A stretch of 64,000 nt of DNA, from contig NZ_NMUL01000016.1 of NCBI RefSeq assembly GCF_002234595.1, positions 1 to 64,000 on the forward strand. The letters are read 5' to 3'. This DNA is from Amycolatopsis vastitatis. GTDB lineage: Bacteria > Actinomycetota > Actinomycetes > Mycobacteriales > Pseudonocardiaceae. The notes under the pieces were generated by a model. That model saw nothing but the letters and a program-made list of their open reading frames with translations. It made no database searches and was not told the DNA's origin. This document shows positions 1-8,093 of the stretch, one piece after another. A program made the translations under genes and the position numbers. Within the stretch, counting starts at the first letter, position 1. Each line of letters begins with the position of its first letter.

Positions 1-1
1 C

Positions 2-325
2 GCGATGAAGGAAACGCTCGACGGCAGCTGGCTGCCCATGGCCACCGGCGGCGACGCGAAGCAGATCGCGTTGAACGGCAACCGGATCGCCTTCAGCAAC
101 AGCGCCGGTGCCATCCTCGCCAAGGACGACGTCTACGGCACCTGGCACGTGCTCAACCCGGACGGCCGCGCCACCGAATGGCAGCTCGAAGGCGGCAACA
201 TCAGCGCCGTGCTCGACGGCAACTTCGCTATGAAGGAAGCACTGGACGGCCCCTGGCTCGCCATGGCGACCGGCGGCGACGTCAAGCACGTCCAGAACCG
301 GGACCGCGTGGTCCAGATCGGCTGA
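2..325 (+). CDS. C-terminal part of a repeat-containing (probably secreted) protein
   Basis: The reading frame is open from the left edge, so the gene is truncated at its 5' end; the ATG at 5 is probably internal. The visible 107 residues contain two copies of a module (KEtLDGsWLpMATGGD and KEaLDGpWLaMATGGD, about 75 residues apart), with an intervening related segment AGAILAKDDVYGTW. Regularly spaced Trp and Gly suggest a beta-propeller or tectonin-like fold, but no family is assigned. A strong terminator follows the stop. Seen: the repeats. Inferred: secretion and fold. Confidence 0.6.
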   Translation, partial: AMKETLDGSWLPMATGGDAKQIALNGNRIAFSNSAGAILAKDDVYGTWHVLNPDGRATEWQLEGGNISAVLDGNFAMKEALDGPWLAMATGGDVKHVQNRDRVVQIG

Positions 326-330
326 GACCA

Positions 331-369
331 GGGAGTGGGCCCCGGGCCGGGGGGCCGGGGCCCACTCCC
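331..369 (+). terminator. Strong hairpin after the truncated repeat protein
   Basis: Perfect 15-bp stem (331-345 with 355-369, arm GGGAGTGGGCCCCGG) and a 9-nt G-rich loop, starting 5 bp after the stop codon. It also lies between convergent genes, so it can serve both strands. There is no U-tract, as is common in high-GC actinobacteria. Confidence 0.75.
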
Positions 370-416
370 GCTCGGTGACAATCGGGGCTCCGCCACCCGG
401 GACCCGAAAAGCCGGT

Positions 417-3400
417 TCAGTTCCGGCTGGTCGAGCGCTTCGCCACGGACGGCGCGACGTAGCGCCGCCGTGGTTCTCGCGCTTCCCGGCTGCCATGACG
501 TTCGAAAATCGCACTGGCCTTCGTCCAGGCGCGATCCGCTTCCTGCGGTCTGTCCAGGCCGTCCAGGACCGTCGAGAGGTCACGCAAGGTGCGAGCCTGC
601 CACAGCGGGACGCCGAGCGCGGTCCACCACTCCAGCGACCGGACGAGGTACGTGTGCGCTTCCGTCAGCTCTCCTTCGGCGAGTTCGAGCTCACCGAGCG
701 TCCGCAGCATCAGCGCCTGCCCGAAGCCGTCCTGCATCTCGTGGCGGGCGGTCAGGCACTCGCGGAGGGATTCGCGCACGGACGCTCCGAGCCCCTGCCG
801 GATCCGGACCTTGGCCAGCGACTGGGCCGCGTAGGCCACCATGGTCGGATTGTCGAAGGTCTTCAGGCGTTCCAACGCCCTCTCGCCGTACTCGGCAGCC
901 TCGGTCAGCTGACCGTTCGCACGGTGGGCGACACCCAGAGACCGCAACGCGAGCGCCTCGGCCCAGTCGTCGCCCAGCCGCCGGTATGCGGCTACGGCGT
1001 CTTCGCAGGCTCGCACCGCCGCGGAGAGGTCGCCCAGCTCGGTGAGGATCGAGCCACGGCTGTGCACGGCGCGGGCCAGGTAGAGCTGGTTGCCCGTCCG
1101 CGTCAACGCCGGCATCGCGGCGTCGAGCGAGGCGAGCGCGTCGGACAGCAGGCCCTGGTCACGCTGGACCAGGCTCAGTTCGAGCCGGGTCAGCCCTTCT
1201 CCTTCGACGTCGCCCGTGTCGATGAAGGCGGCCAGCGCCTGTTCGTGGAACTCGACGGACTCCCCGTAGCGATCCTGTTCGGAACGCAGCCAGCCCAGTC
1301 CCGACAGCAGCCGTGCCTCACTGGCCCGGTCGCCGGCTCGGCGAGCCGCTTCGATCGCGACGGAGTGGGTGCGCCACCACTCGCTGAAGCGGTTGTGCGA
1401 GGACAACGTCGAAGCGAGTGCGGTGGTCAGCCGGGTCACCACGTCGACGAGATCGAGCTCCGCGCATCGCTCGACCAGGTCGACCAGCGTGGTCAGCTCC
1501 GCGTCGATCCAGGCCGCCGGATCACCCACGATCGTCTCGACGGTGTTCACCGGCAGCTGGGCGAACTCCGCGGGCTGGGCCGGCGTGCCGGCGTGCGTGG
1601 ATCCGCTGGGGATCCTCGCGCCGGCGCGCTCCACCAGCCGCAGCGCGATCTCGGCGACCCGGCCGGCCGCCAGCACGGCCTCGGCGACGTCCTCTTCCTC
1701 GTCCGCCCGTTCGCGGGCGAAGGCACGGACCAGATCGTGCAGCCGGTAGCGCACGGCGCCGGAGCCGTCCGCCCCGACCATGTCGAGCAGCTGCGCGTCG
1801 ACCAGGTTCTCGATGATCCGCTCGGTTCGTTCCGCCGATTCCGCGAGCAGTGCCGTGACGAGCCAGTGGGCGAAGTCCCCGGTGCCCAGCCAGCCGAGCC
1901 GGCGGAGCGCGACGCGCTCCTGCATGCCGAGACCGACATAGCTCAGCGTCACGCTTCCCCGGACCTCGAGATCACCGATCGTTAGCTCGTTCAGCAGCCG
2001 GTGCTGGACCCGCAGACGCTGGGCGAGGCTGTTCAACGACCATCCCGGCCGGGCGGCCAGCCGGGCGCCCGCGATCCGGACCGCCAGCGGCAGGAACCCG
2101 CACAGCCGCACGATCTCCAGCGCCTGGGCCGGTTGCGCGGCCATCCGGTCCGCGCCGGCCAGCTTGCCGAGCAGCTCGATCGCCTCGTGCTCGCCCAGTA
2201 CCCGCATGTCGACGTGCCGGGCACCTTCCAGCACCGCCAGCCGGTTGCGGCTGGTCACGACCACCGCGCACGTCGATCCGCCCGGGAGCAGCGGCCGGAT
2301 CTGCCGTTCGTCGGCGGCGTCGTCCAGCACGATCAGGACCTTGCGATCGGCCAGCAGGGTCCGGTACAGCTCGACGCGGGAGTCGAGGTCGGCGGGCATC
2401 GCCCGGTCGGCGATCCCCAAGGCACGCAGGAACCGCGTGAGCACCTCGCCGGGCTGGGCAGCGACCGCCTGGACCCCGCGGAGGTTCACGTGGAGCTGCC
2501 CGCCGTCGAACCACGGCCGCAGGCGGTGGGCCACGTGCGCGGCCAGGGTCGACTTCCCCGAGCCCGGCTTGCCGGAGATCACGCAGACCCGCAGCCCAGA
2601 GGGGACGACGCCACTCACGAACTGGTCCATCAGCTGCTTGACCTCGCCCGTGCGGCCGGTGAAGTCGGCGATGTCCGGAGGCAGCTGCCGGGGGACCGCG
2701 ACGAAGTCGGTGCGATCCGGCGAGGCCTCGGGCTCGGCAGCCGGGCGGGAGAAGCCTCGAACCTCGGCCGGCAGCGCGATCTCGCCACGCAGGATGCGCT
2801 CGTGCACGGCGCGCAGTTCGGGCCCGGGTTCCACCCCGAGCTCGTCGACCAGCACTTCCCTGCCCTTGTGGAAGCAGGCGAGCGCGTCCGCCTGACGTCC
2901 GCTCAGGAACAGGGCGGTCATCAGGTGCCCGCGCAGGCGCTCCCGCAGCGGGTGTTCGGCCACCAGCGCCGACAGCTCGCCGACCGATTCCGCGCCGCCG
3001 TCGACGACGAGCCGCGCCGCGAAGCAGTCCTCCAGGACGCCGAGCCGCTGGTCAGCGAGCCGGCTGCGCTCCGAGTCGGCCCAGCTTCCCTCGGCACCTT
3101 CGAGCGCGACTCCCCGCCACTGCGCGAGCGCTTCGCTGAAAAGGGGCACCGCCTCGGCGAACCGTCCGGCCGAGGCCGCCTCCTGGCCCTCCTGCACCCG
3201 CGTTTCGAACACGTGCAGGTCGAGGTGCGCGGCGCCGGGAGCGAGGCGGTAGCCGCCCGGCCCGCGCACGATCACCTCCTGGCCGCCGCTGCCCTGGAGG
3301 AGGATGCGGCGCAGCGTCGAAAGGTAGGTGTGCACGGACGCCCGTGCGCGGTCCGCGGCGTCGGGGCCCCAGAGTGCTTCGATGATCCGCTCGACGGAAA

Positions 3401-3518
3401 CGACCCGGCCCGTGGCCAGCGCCAGCCGGGCGAGCAACGTCCGGGGTTTCGGCCCGCCCAGCGGAATCGCCCGGTCGCCCTCGTACACGGCAATCGGCCC
3501 GAGTACCCGAATTTCCAT
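417..3518 (-). CDS. AfsR/SARP-family transcriptional regulator with NB-ARC and TPR domains
   Basis: 1033 residues. Residues 1-95 are an OmpR-type winged helix (start MEIRVLGP; TYLSTLRRIL), followed by the bacterial transcriptional activation domain to about 255, as in SARP activators. An NB-ARC ATPase follows, with Walker A GKPGSGKST near 315 and Walker B KVLIVLDDA near 390, and the last 350 residues are tetratricopeptide-like helical repeats. This matches large AfsR-type activators that integrate nucleotide binding with control of secondary metabolism or development. The ATG has a GGGGGAG site 5 bp upstream. It is monocistronic, and no biosynthetic cluster is adjacent, so its targets are unknown. 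Confidence 0.9.
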   Translation of the reverse strand: MEIRVLGPIAVYEGDRAIPLGGPKPRTLLARLALATGRVVSVERIIEALWGPDAADRARASVHTYLSTLRRILLQGSGGQEVIVRGPGGYRLAPGAAHLDLHVFETRVQEGQEAASAGRFAEAVPLFSEALAQWRGVALEGAEGSWADSERSRLADQRLGVLEDCFAARLVVDGGAESVGELSALVAEHPLRERLRGHLMTALFLSGRQADALACFHKGREVLVDELGVEPGPELRAVHERILRGEIALPAEVRGFSRPAAEPEASPDRTDFVAVPRQLPPDIADFTGRTGEVKQLMDQFVSGVVPSGLRVCVISGKPGSGKSTLAAHVAHRLRPWFDGGQLHVNLRGVQAVAAQPGEVLTRFLRALGIADRAMPADLDSRVELYRTLLADRKVLIVLDDAADERQIRPLLPGGSTCAVVVTSRNRLAVLEGARHVDMRVLGEHEAIELLGKLAGADRMAAQPAQALEIVRLCGFLPLAVRIAGARLAARPGWSLNSLAQRLRVQHRLLNELTIGDLEVRGSVTLSYVGLGMQERVALRRLGWLGTGDFAHWLVTALLAESAERTERIIENLVDAQLLDMVGADGSGAVRYRLHDLVRAFARERADEEEDVAEAVLAAGRVAEIALRLVERAGARIPSGSTHAGTPAQPAEFAQLPVNTVETIVGDPAAWIDAELTTLVDLVERCAELDLVDVVTRLTTALASTLSSHNRFSEWWRTHSVAIEAARRAGDRASEARLLSGLGWLRSEQDRYGESVEFHEQALAAFIDTGDVEGEGLTRLELSLVQRDQGLLSDALASLDAAMPALTRTGNQLYLARAVHSRGSILTELGDLSAAVRACEDAVAAYRRLGDDWAEALALRSLGVAHRANGQLTEAAEYGERALERLKTFDNPTMVAYAAQSLAKVRIRQGLGASVRESLRECLTARHEMQDGFGQALMLRTLGELELAEGELTEAHTYLVRSLEWWTALGVPLWQARTLRDLSTVLDGLDRPQEADRAWTKASAIFERHGSREAREPRRRYVAPSVAKRSTSRN

Positions 3519-3609
3519 TGACGCTCCCCCAGAGACGTGACGGTGTCTCGCTCAGGGGACGCGCGAGCAACTCCGGGGACGAGGCCACGCGAGCGGCTCA
3601 CCGGGCACG

Positions 3610-3625
3610 TCGACCAGGGCTCGAC
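3610..3625 (-). promoter_or_regulatory. Possible SARP heptamer direct repeat upstream of the AfsR-like gene
   Basis: TCGAC occurs at 3610-3614 and 3621-3625, 11 bp apart; on the gene strand this reads GTCGAGC then GTCGACG. SARP proteins bind TCGAG-like heptamers repeated every 11 bp. The site is about 92-107 bp before the start codon, so autoregulation is possible. Only two copies are clear. Confidence 0.25.
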
Positions 3626-3734
3626 ACCCTCAAGATACCTGCCTTGATCACCCGGGAGTGGAGATTTTGTGGAGCATGCGGCTAGGCCGTTCGGGCGGTT
3701 TTCCGAGTTCAGCCGGGTTCTCCGGCCGTGTCGA

Positions 3735-4319
3735 TCAGATCCCCGGCGGTTCTTTCGCCCACTTCGGCGGGGCCGGCGGCTCGTACGTCTCGAACCGGTC
3801 CAGCAGCACCGCCGGGTCGGCGTCGGCCAGCAGCAGCTCGCGGTAGTCCTGCTTGACGAACCCCTCGGTCACCATGTGGTCGGCGAACGCCAGCAGCGGC
3901 GCGTAGTAGCCGTCGACGTCCACCAGGCCGATCGGCTTGCCGTGCAGGCCGAGCTGCGCCCACGTCCAGACCTCGAACAGCTCCTCCAGCGTGCCCGCGC
4001 CGCCGGGCAGCGCGAGGAAGCCGTCGGACAGCGCCGCCATCTTGGCCTTGCGCTCGTGCATGTCCGCGACGACGTGCAGCTCGGTCAGCCCGGCGTGGGC
4101 GATCTCGACGCTGGAGAGCGCCTCCGGGATCACGCCGACCACCTCGCCGCCCGCGGCCAGCGCGGCGTCGGCCACGACGCCCATCGTGCCGACGCTCGCA
4201 CCGCCGTAGACCAGGCCGATGCCGCGCTGGGCCAGCAGCTTGCCGAGCGCGGCCGCCTGCTCGGCGTAGCGCGGCGAGAAGCCCATCGACGAGCCGCAGA
4301 AAACGCAGATCCGGCGCAT
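3735..4319 (-). CDS. LOG-family protein (cytokinin riboside 5'-monophosphate phosphoribohydrolase type)
   Basis: 194 residues, TIGR00730 Rossmann fold. The N-terminus MRRICVFCGSS and catalytic/nucleotide motif LPGGAGTLEELFE (PGGxGTxxE) are diagnostic. The family releases free bases from nucleoside monophosphates. The ATG overlaps the stop of the upstream LOG gene by one base (TGATG), so the two are translationally coupled. A longer in-frame extension upstream overlaps the neighbour and is rejected. Its bacterial substrate is uncertain. Confidence 0.88.
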   Translation of the reverse strand: MRRICVFCGSSMGFSPRYAEQAAALGKLLAQRGIGLVYGGASVGTMGVVADAALAAGGEVVGVIPEALSSVEIAHAGLTELHVVADMHERKAKMAALSDGFLALPGGAGTLEELFEVWTWAQLGLHGKPIGLVDVDGYYAPLLAFADHMVTEGFVKQDYRELLLADADPAVLLDRFETYEPPAPPKWAKEPPGI

Positions 4320-5104
4320 CAGTGCGTGTCCTCCCACGCCTGGTAGGACTCCTGCACGACGCGGACGGCGTCGTCGATGTCGTCGGTGACGTACAGCAGG
4401 TCCAGGTCGTGCGGGCTGATCTTGCCCTCGGCCAGCACGGCGTTCTTGATCCACTCGTAGAGCCCGCCCCAGTAGTCGCTGCCGAACAGCACGACCGGGA
4501 ACTTCGTGACCTTCTTCGTCTGCACCAGGGTCAGCGCCTCGAACAGCTCGTCGAGCGTGCCGAAGCCGCCGGGCAGGCAGATGAAGGCCTGCGAATACTT
4601 GATGAACATCGTCTTGCGGGCGAAGAAGTACCGGAAGTTGACGCCGAGGTCGACCCACGGGTTCAGGCCCTGCTCGAACGGCAGCTCGATGCCGAGGCCG
4701 ACGGAGAAGCCGCCGGCTTCGGCCGCGCCCCGGTTGACCGCCTCCATCGCGCCGGGGCCGCCGCCGGTCATCACCGCGAACCCGGCGTTGGCCAGGGCGC
4801 CGCCGATCTTGCGGCCGAGCTCGTACTCCGGGTTGTCACGCTTGGTGCGGGCCGAGCCGAACACGGTGACCGCGCGCGGCACCTCGGCCAGCGCGCCGAA
4901 GCCCTCGACGAACTCAGCCTGGATGCGCAGGACGCGCCACGGGTCGGTGTGCACCCAGTCGCTCGGGCCGCGCGAGTCCAGGAGCCGCTGGTCGGTGGTG
5001 CTGCCCTGGTCGCGGCGGTCGCGGCGGAGCACCACCGGGCCCTTGTGGCGCTCTACCGGGCGTTCGGGGTACTGGCCGTCCGGCCATTCAGACTGTTCAC
5101 TCAC
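4319..5104 (-). CDS. LOG-family Rossmann-fold protein, larger paralogue
   Basis: 261 residues with GTG start. The TIGR00730 core shows GGGPGAMEAVNRGA and LPGGFGTLDELFE (PGGxGTxxE). A roughly 60-residue N-terminal extension before the core is typical of the actinobacterial larger form. First gene of a two-gene operon with the smaller paralogue downstream. In mycobacteria a LOG gene of this type lies near dapE/dapD, as here. Probable function is nucleotide 5'-monophosphate N-glycosidase; physiological role not known. Confidence 0.87.
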   Translation of the reverse strand: MSEQSEWPDGQYPERPVERHKGPVVLRRDRRDQGSTTDQRLLDSRGPSDWVHTDPWRVLRIQAEFVEGFGALAEVPRAVTVFGSARTKRDNPEYELGRKIGGALANAGFAVMTGGGPGAMEAVNRGAAEAGGFSVGLGIELPFEQGLNPWVDLGVNFRYFFARKTMFIKYSQAFICLPGGFGTLDELFEALTLVQTKKVTKFPVVLFGSDYWGGLYEWIKNAVLAEGKISPHDLDLLYVTDDIDDAVRVVQESYQAWEDTH

Positions 5105-5785
5105 CTCGCCATGCTACGGCCTGCCCGTCAGGGAGAAGGCGAGAAGCGCTGGAGAGGCGAGGGCGATGGCGGGCCCGTTACCGGGCCATGAACGCGGATC
5201 GCCGGAGAATTCATCCGGACGAGTGCGTCTCTTCGCCGTCCGGTCCACTGTGGAGACCGGCGTCACTCGCCGAACGACGGCCTTGCCGGCGCAGGCCGAC
5301 TCGCACGCCCGTGTCGTCCTCCCCATCACACGTGATGCCCCTCCAATCACGCGTGATGCCCCTCCGATCACGGGCGATGCCCCTCCGGTGACCGTGCTTC
5401 GCGTGATCGGAGCCGGAACTCACGTGATTGAAGGGGCATCTCGCGTGATTGAGGGGGCATCACTCGTGATGGGGAGGACGACACGGTGGGTGGGTTGGTT
5501 CGTTTCCTGAGCTGTACTAACGAATCCCGATGATCGAGATCGTCCGGCGTTCGGATGGTGTCGCGGACAATCCCTACGAAAGTCGTTCCGGTGCGGAACG
5601 CGGCGAGAATCCCCTGCTGCGGCGTGGTTTGTACGAATTGATCCGTGAATCCGGAACGTACTGTTGGTCCGTTCGGCGCATTGACGCCCCGATCCACTGA
5701 TCCTTTACTCGGATGCGTCCGGACGCATATCTCCCCTCTTCCCCTTACCGGACCTCGATTCTGCCTTCATGGAAGGAAGACCTCG
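5105..5785. other. 681-bp intergenic region between divergent genes
   Basis: No convincing coding sequence. It holds a long inverted-repeat element (5311-5484) and, after it, about 300 bp of lower-GC sequence that must carry the promoter of the M4 protease gene. No confident -35/-10 pair was recognised. A GGAAGGAAG ribosome site lies at 5771-5779. Confidence 0.6.
5311..5484. repeat. Long inverted repeat built from 21-bp tandem units
   Basis: Outer arms 5311-5329 and 5466-5484 are perfectly complementary over 19 bp. Inside the left arm are three consecutive 21-bp units (5325-5345, 5346-5366, 5367-5387) of the form ATCACgcGTGATGCCCCTCC; the right arm carries matching inverted units with scattered mismatches. 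The arms could form an interrupted hairpin of about 55 bp. The AATCACGCG core recurs in the element at 27254-27334. Confidence 0.8.
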
Positions 5786-8065
5786 ATGACCTATCGTGGG
5801 TTCAGCACGGGCTTGGCGGCCGCCGCCGGGCTCGCCATGACGCTCGCGTTACCGGTGACCCCGGCGAGCGCGGCACCCTCAGCCCAGCCCGCCGCCGGAG
5901 AAGCCCCTGCCGCCCCCGAAAACACAGCCGCCCGCGCGGCCGACCAAGCCGCCGCGAGCGGGCTCGACGCCTTGCGCCGCGGCCCGGCCGAAGCGTTCCG
6001 GCGCATCGGCCTGACCGCCGGGGGTGGCGGCCTCTTCTACGGCGCCTACCAGCGCACTTACCAGGGCCTGCGGGTCGTGGGCGGGGACGCGGTCGTCGTC
6101 GCCGACGGCGCCGGACGCGTCCGCGGCACCAGCTCGGCGGAGACCGCGCCGATCACCGTCGGGACGCAGGCACTCGTCGACGCCGCGAAGGCCGCCGCCA
6201 CCGCGCGCGCTCAACTGGCCACTGTGGACAATGTGAGCGCGCCGGAGAAGGTGGTGCTGGCCGGGACGAGCCCGAAGCTGGCCTACGAGGTCGTCGTCGC
6301 CGGGCGCACCGCCACGGCACCGAGCAACCTGCACGTCTTCGTCGACGCGGCGACCGGCGCGGTGCTCGACAAGCGTGACGACGTCAAGACGTTCGACTCC
6401 GGCGCGAAGCGCCAGGACCGGCCCGGCACGGTGAACCTCGCCGGCGCCGGCAACAGCTACTACGCCGGCAACGTCTCCATCGACACCACGCAGTCCGGCA
6501 GCACGTACACGATGCGCGACCCGGGCCGCACCGGCATCAGCTGCGGCCGTGAGGGCGGCTCGGTCTACAGCGGGCCGGACGACAACTGGGGCAACGGCTC
6601 CGGCACCGACCTCGAAACCGGCTGCGTCGACGTGCTCTACAGCGTCCAGACCGAGTGGAAGATGCTCGCCGACTGGCTGGGCCGCAACGGCATCAACGGC
6701 AGCGGCACCGGCTATCCCGCGAGCGTCGGCCTGTCCGACGTCAACGCTTACTGGAACGGCTCCTCGACGCACTTCGGGCACTCGCAGGACAACCAGCGCC
6801 AGGCCACGTCGATGGACGTCGTCGGACACGAGTTCGGGCACGGCGTCTTCCAGTTCACCCCGGGCGGTGCCGGTTCCGGCAACGAGAACGGCGGTTTGAA
6901 CGAGTCGACCGGCGACATCTTCGGCGCGCTCACCGAGGCGTACGCGAACAACGCCAAGGACACCCCGGACTACGAGGTCGGCGAGGGCGTCAACCTGGTC
7001 GGCCAGGGCCCGATCCGCTACATGTACCAGCCGTCGAAGGTGGGCGACCCGAACTGCTACTCGTCGTCGATCCCGAGCACCGAGGTGCACGCCGCGGCCG
7101 GCCCGCAGAACCACTGGTTCTACCTGCTCGCCGAGGGCTCGAACCCGGGTGGCGGCAAGCCGGCCAGCCCGACCTGCAACAGCTCGAGCGTCACCGGCGT
7201 CGGCATCCAGAAGGCCGGCAAGATCTTCTACAACGGCCTGCTGAAGAAGACCTCGTCGTGGAACCACAAGGCCGCCCGCAAGGCGACCCTCGAAGCCGCG
7301 ATCGCGCTCTTCCGGGGCAGCTGCACCGAATACACCGCCACCAAGGCCGCGTGGGACGCCGTTTCCGTCCCCGCCGTCAGCGGTGAGCCGGCCTCGTGCA
7401 GTGGTGGCGGGCCGGACTTCTCGGTCGCGCTGAACCCGGCGGCCGGTTCGGTGCAGCCGGGCGCCTCGACGACCACCACGATCAGCACCGCGATCACCTC
7501 CGGCGCGGCCCAGTCGATCACGCTGTCCGCTTCGGGCCTGCCCGCCGGCGCGACCGCGACGTTCAGCCCGGCCACGATCTCCTCGGGTGGTTCCTCGACG
7601 CTGACCATCGCGACGACGGCGTCGACCCCGAACGGCACCAGCCAGATCACCATCACCGCCGACGGAACCGGCACCGACCACACCGCGCAGTACGCGCTGA
7701 CCGTCGGCAGCTCGTCGTGCTCGGCGGTGACCAACTCGACGCGGCTCGACATCCCGGACTACCCGGGTGCCGCGGTGAGCAGCACCAACACCGTGGCCGG
7801 CTGCGCGCGCAACGCGTCCGGCACCACCAAGGTCGAGGTGCACATCACCCACACCTACAGCGGTGACCTGGTCCTCGACCTGATCGCCCCGGACGGCACC
7901 AGCTACCGCATGAAGAACTCCAGCAGCAGCTCCACGCCGAACATCAACACCACCTACACCGTCAACGCCTCGTCCGAGGCAGCGAACGGCGCGTGGAAGC
8001 TCCAGATCAAGGACGTCGGCCCCGCCGACACCGGTTACCTCTCCTCCTGGACGTTGACCGTCTGA
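5786..8065 (+). CDS. Secreted M4 (thermolysin-like) metalloprotease with Ig-like and P-domain C-terminus
   Basis: 759 residues. Signal peptide about residues 1-32 ending ASA, then FTP/PepSY-type propeptide to about 200. Peptidase M4 domain has zinc motif HEFGH at 348-352, third ligand NESTGD (Glu373) and a likely catalytic His435 in VHAAAG. After it come an Ig-like domain (about 548-645) and a proprotein-convertase P-domain (about 655-759). The ATG at 5786 is 6 bp after GGAAGGAAG; longer in-frame extensions lack a site and a signal peptide. Leu22 is encoded by TTA, a rare codon here that could make expression depend on a bldA-type tRNA. Followed 28 bp later by the M28 gene. Confidence 0.93.
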   Translation: MTYRGFSTGLAAAAGLAMTLALPVTPASAAPSAQPAAGEAPAAPENTAARAADQAAASGLDALRRGPAEAFRRIGLTAGGGGLFYGAYQRTYQGLRVVGGDAVVVADGAGRVRGTSSAETAPITVGTQALVDAAKAAATARAQLATVDNVSAPEKVVLAGTSPKLAYEVVVAGRTATAPSNLHVFVDAATGAVLDKRDDVKTFDSGAKRQDRPGTVNLAGAGNSYYAGNVSIDTTQSGSTYTMRDPGRTGISCGREGGSVYSGPDDNWGNGSGTDLETGCVDVLYSVQTEWKMLADWLGRNGINGSGTGYPASVGLSDVNAYWNGSSTHFGHSQDNQRQATSMDVVGHEFGHGVFQFTPGGAGSGNENGGLNESTGDIFGALTEAYANNAKDTPDYEVGEGVNLVGQGPIRYMYQPSKVGDPNCYSSSIPSTEVHAAAGPQNHWFYLLAEGSNPGGGKPASPTCNSSSVTGVGIQKAGKIFYNGLLKKTSSWNHKAARKATLEAAIALFRGSCTEYTATKAAWDAVSVPAVSGEPASCSGGGPDFSVALNPAAGSVQPGASTTTTISTAITSGAAQSITLSASGLPAGATATFSPATISSGGSSTLTIATTASTPNGTSQITITADGTGTDHTAQYALTVGSSSCSAVTNSTRLDIPDYPGAAVSSTNTVAGCARNASGTTKVEVHITHTYSGDLVLDLIAPDGTSYRMKNSSSSSTPNINTTYTVNASSEAANGAWKLQIKDVGPADTGYLSSWTLTV

Positions 8066-8093
8066 CCCACCCCCACCGAAGGAATTCACCGCC

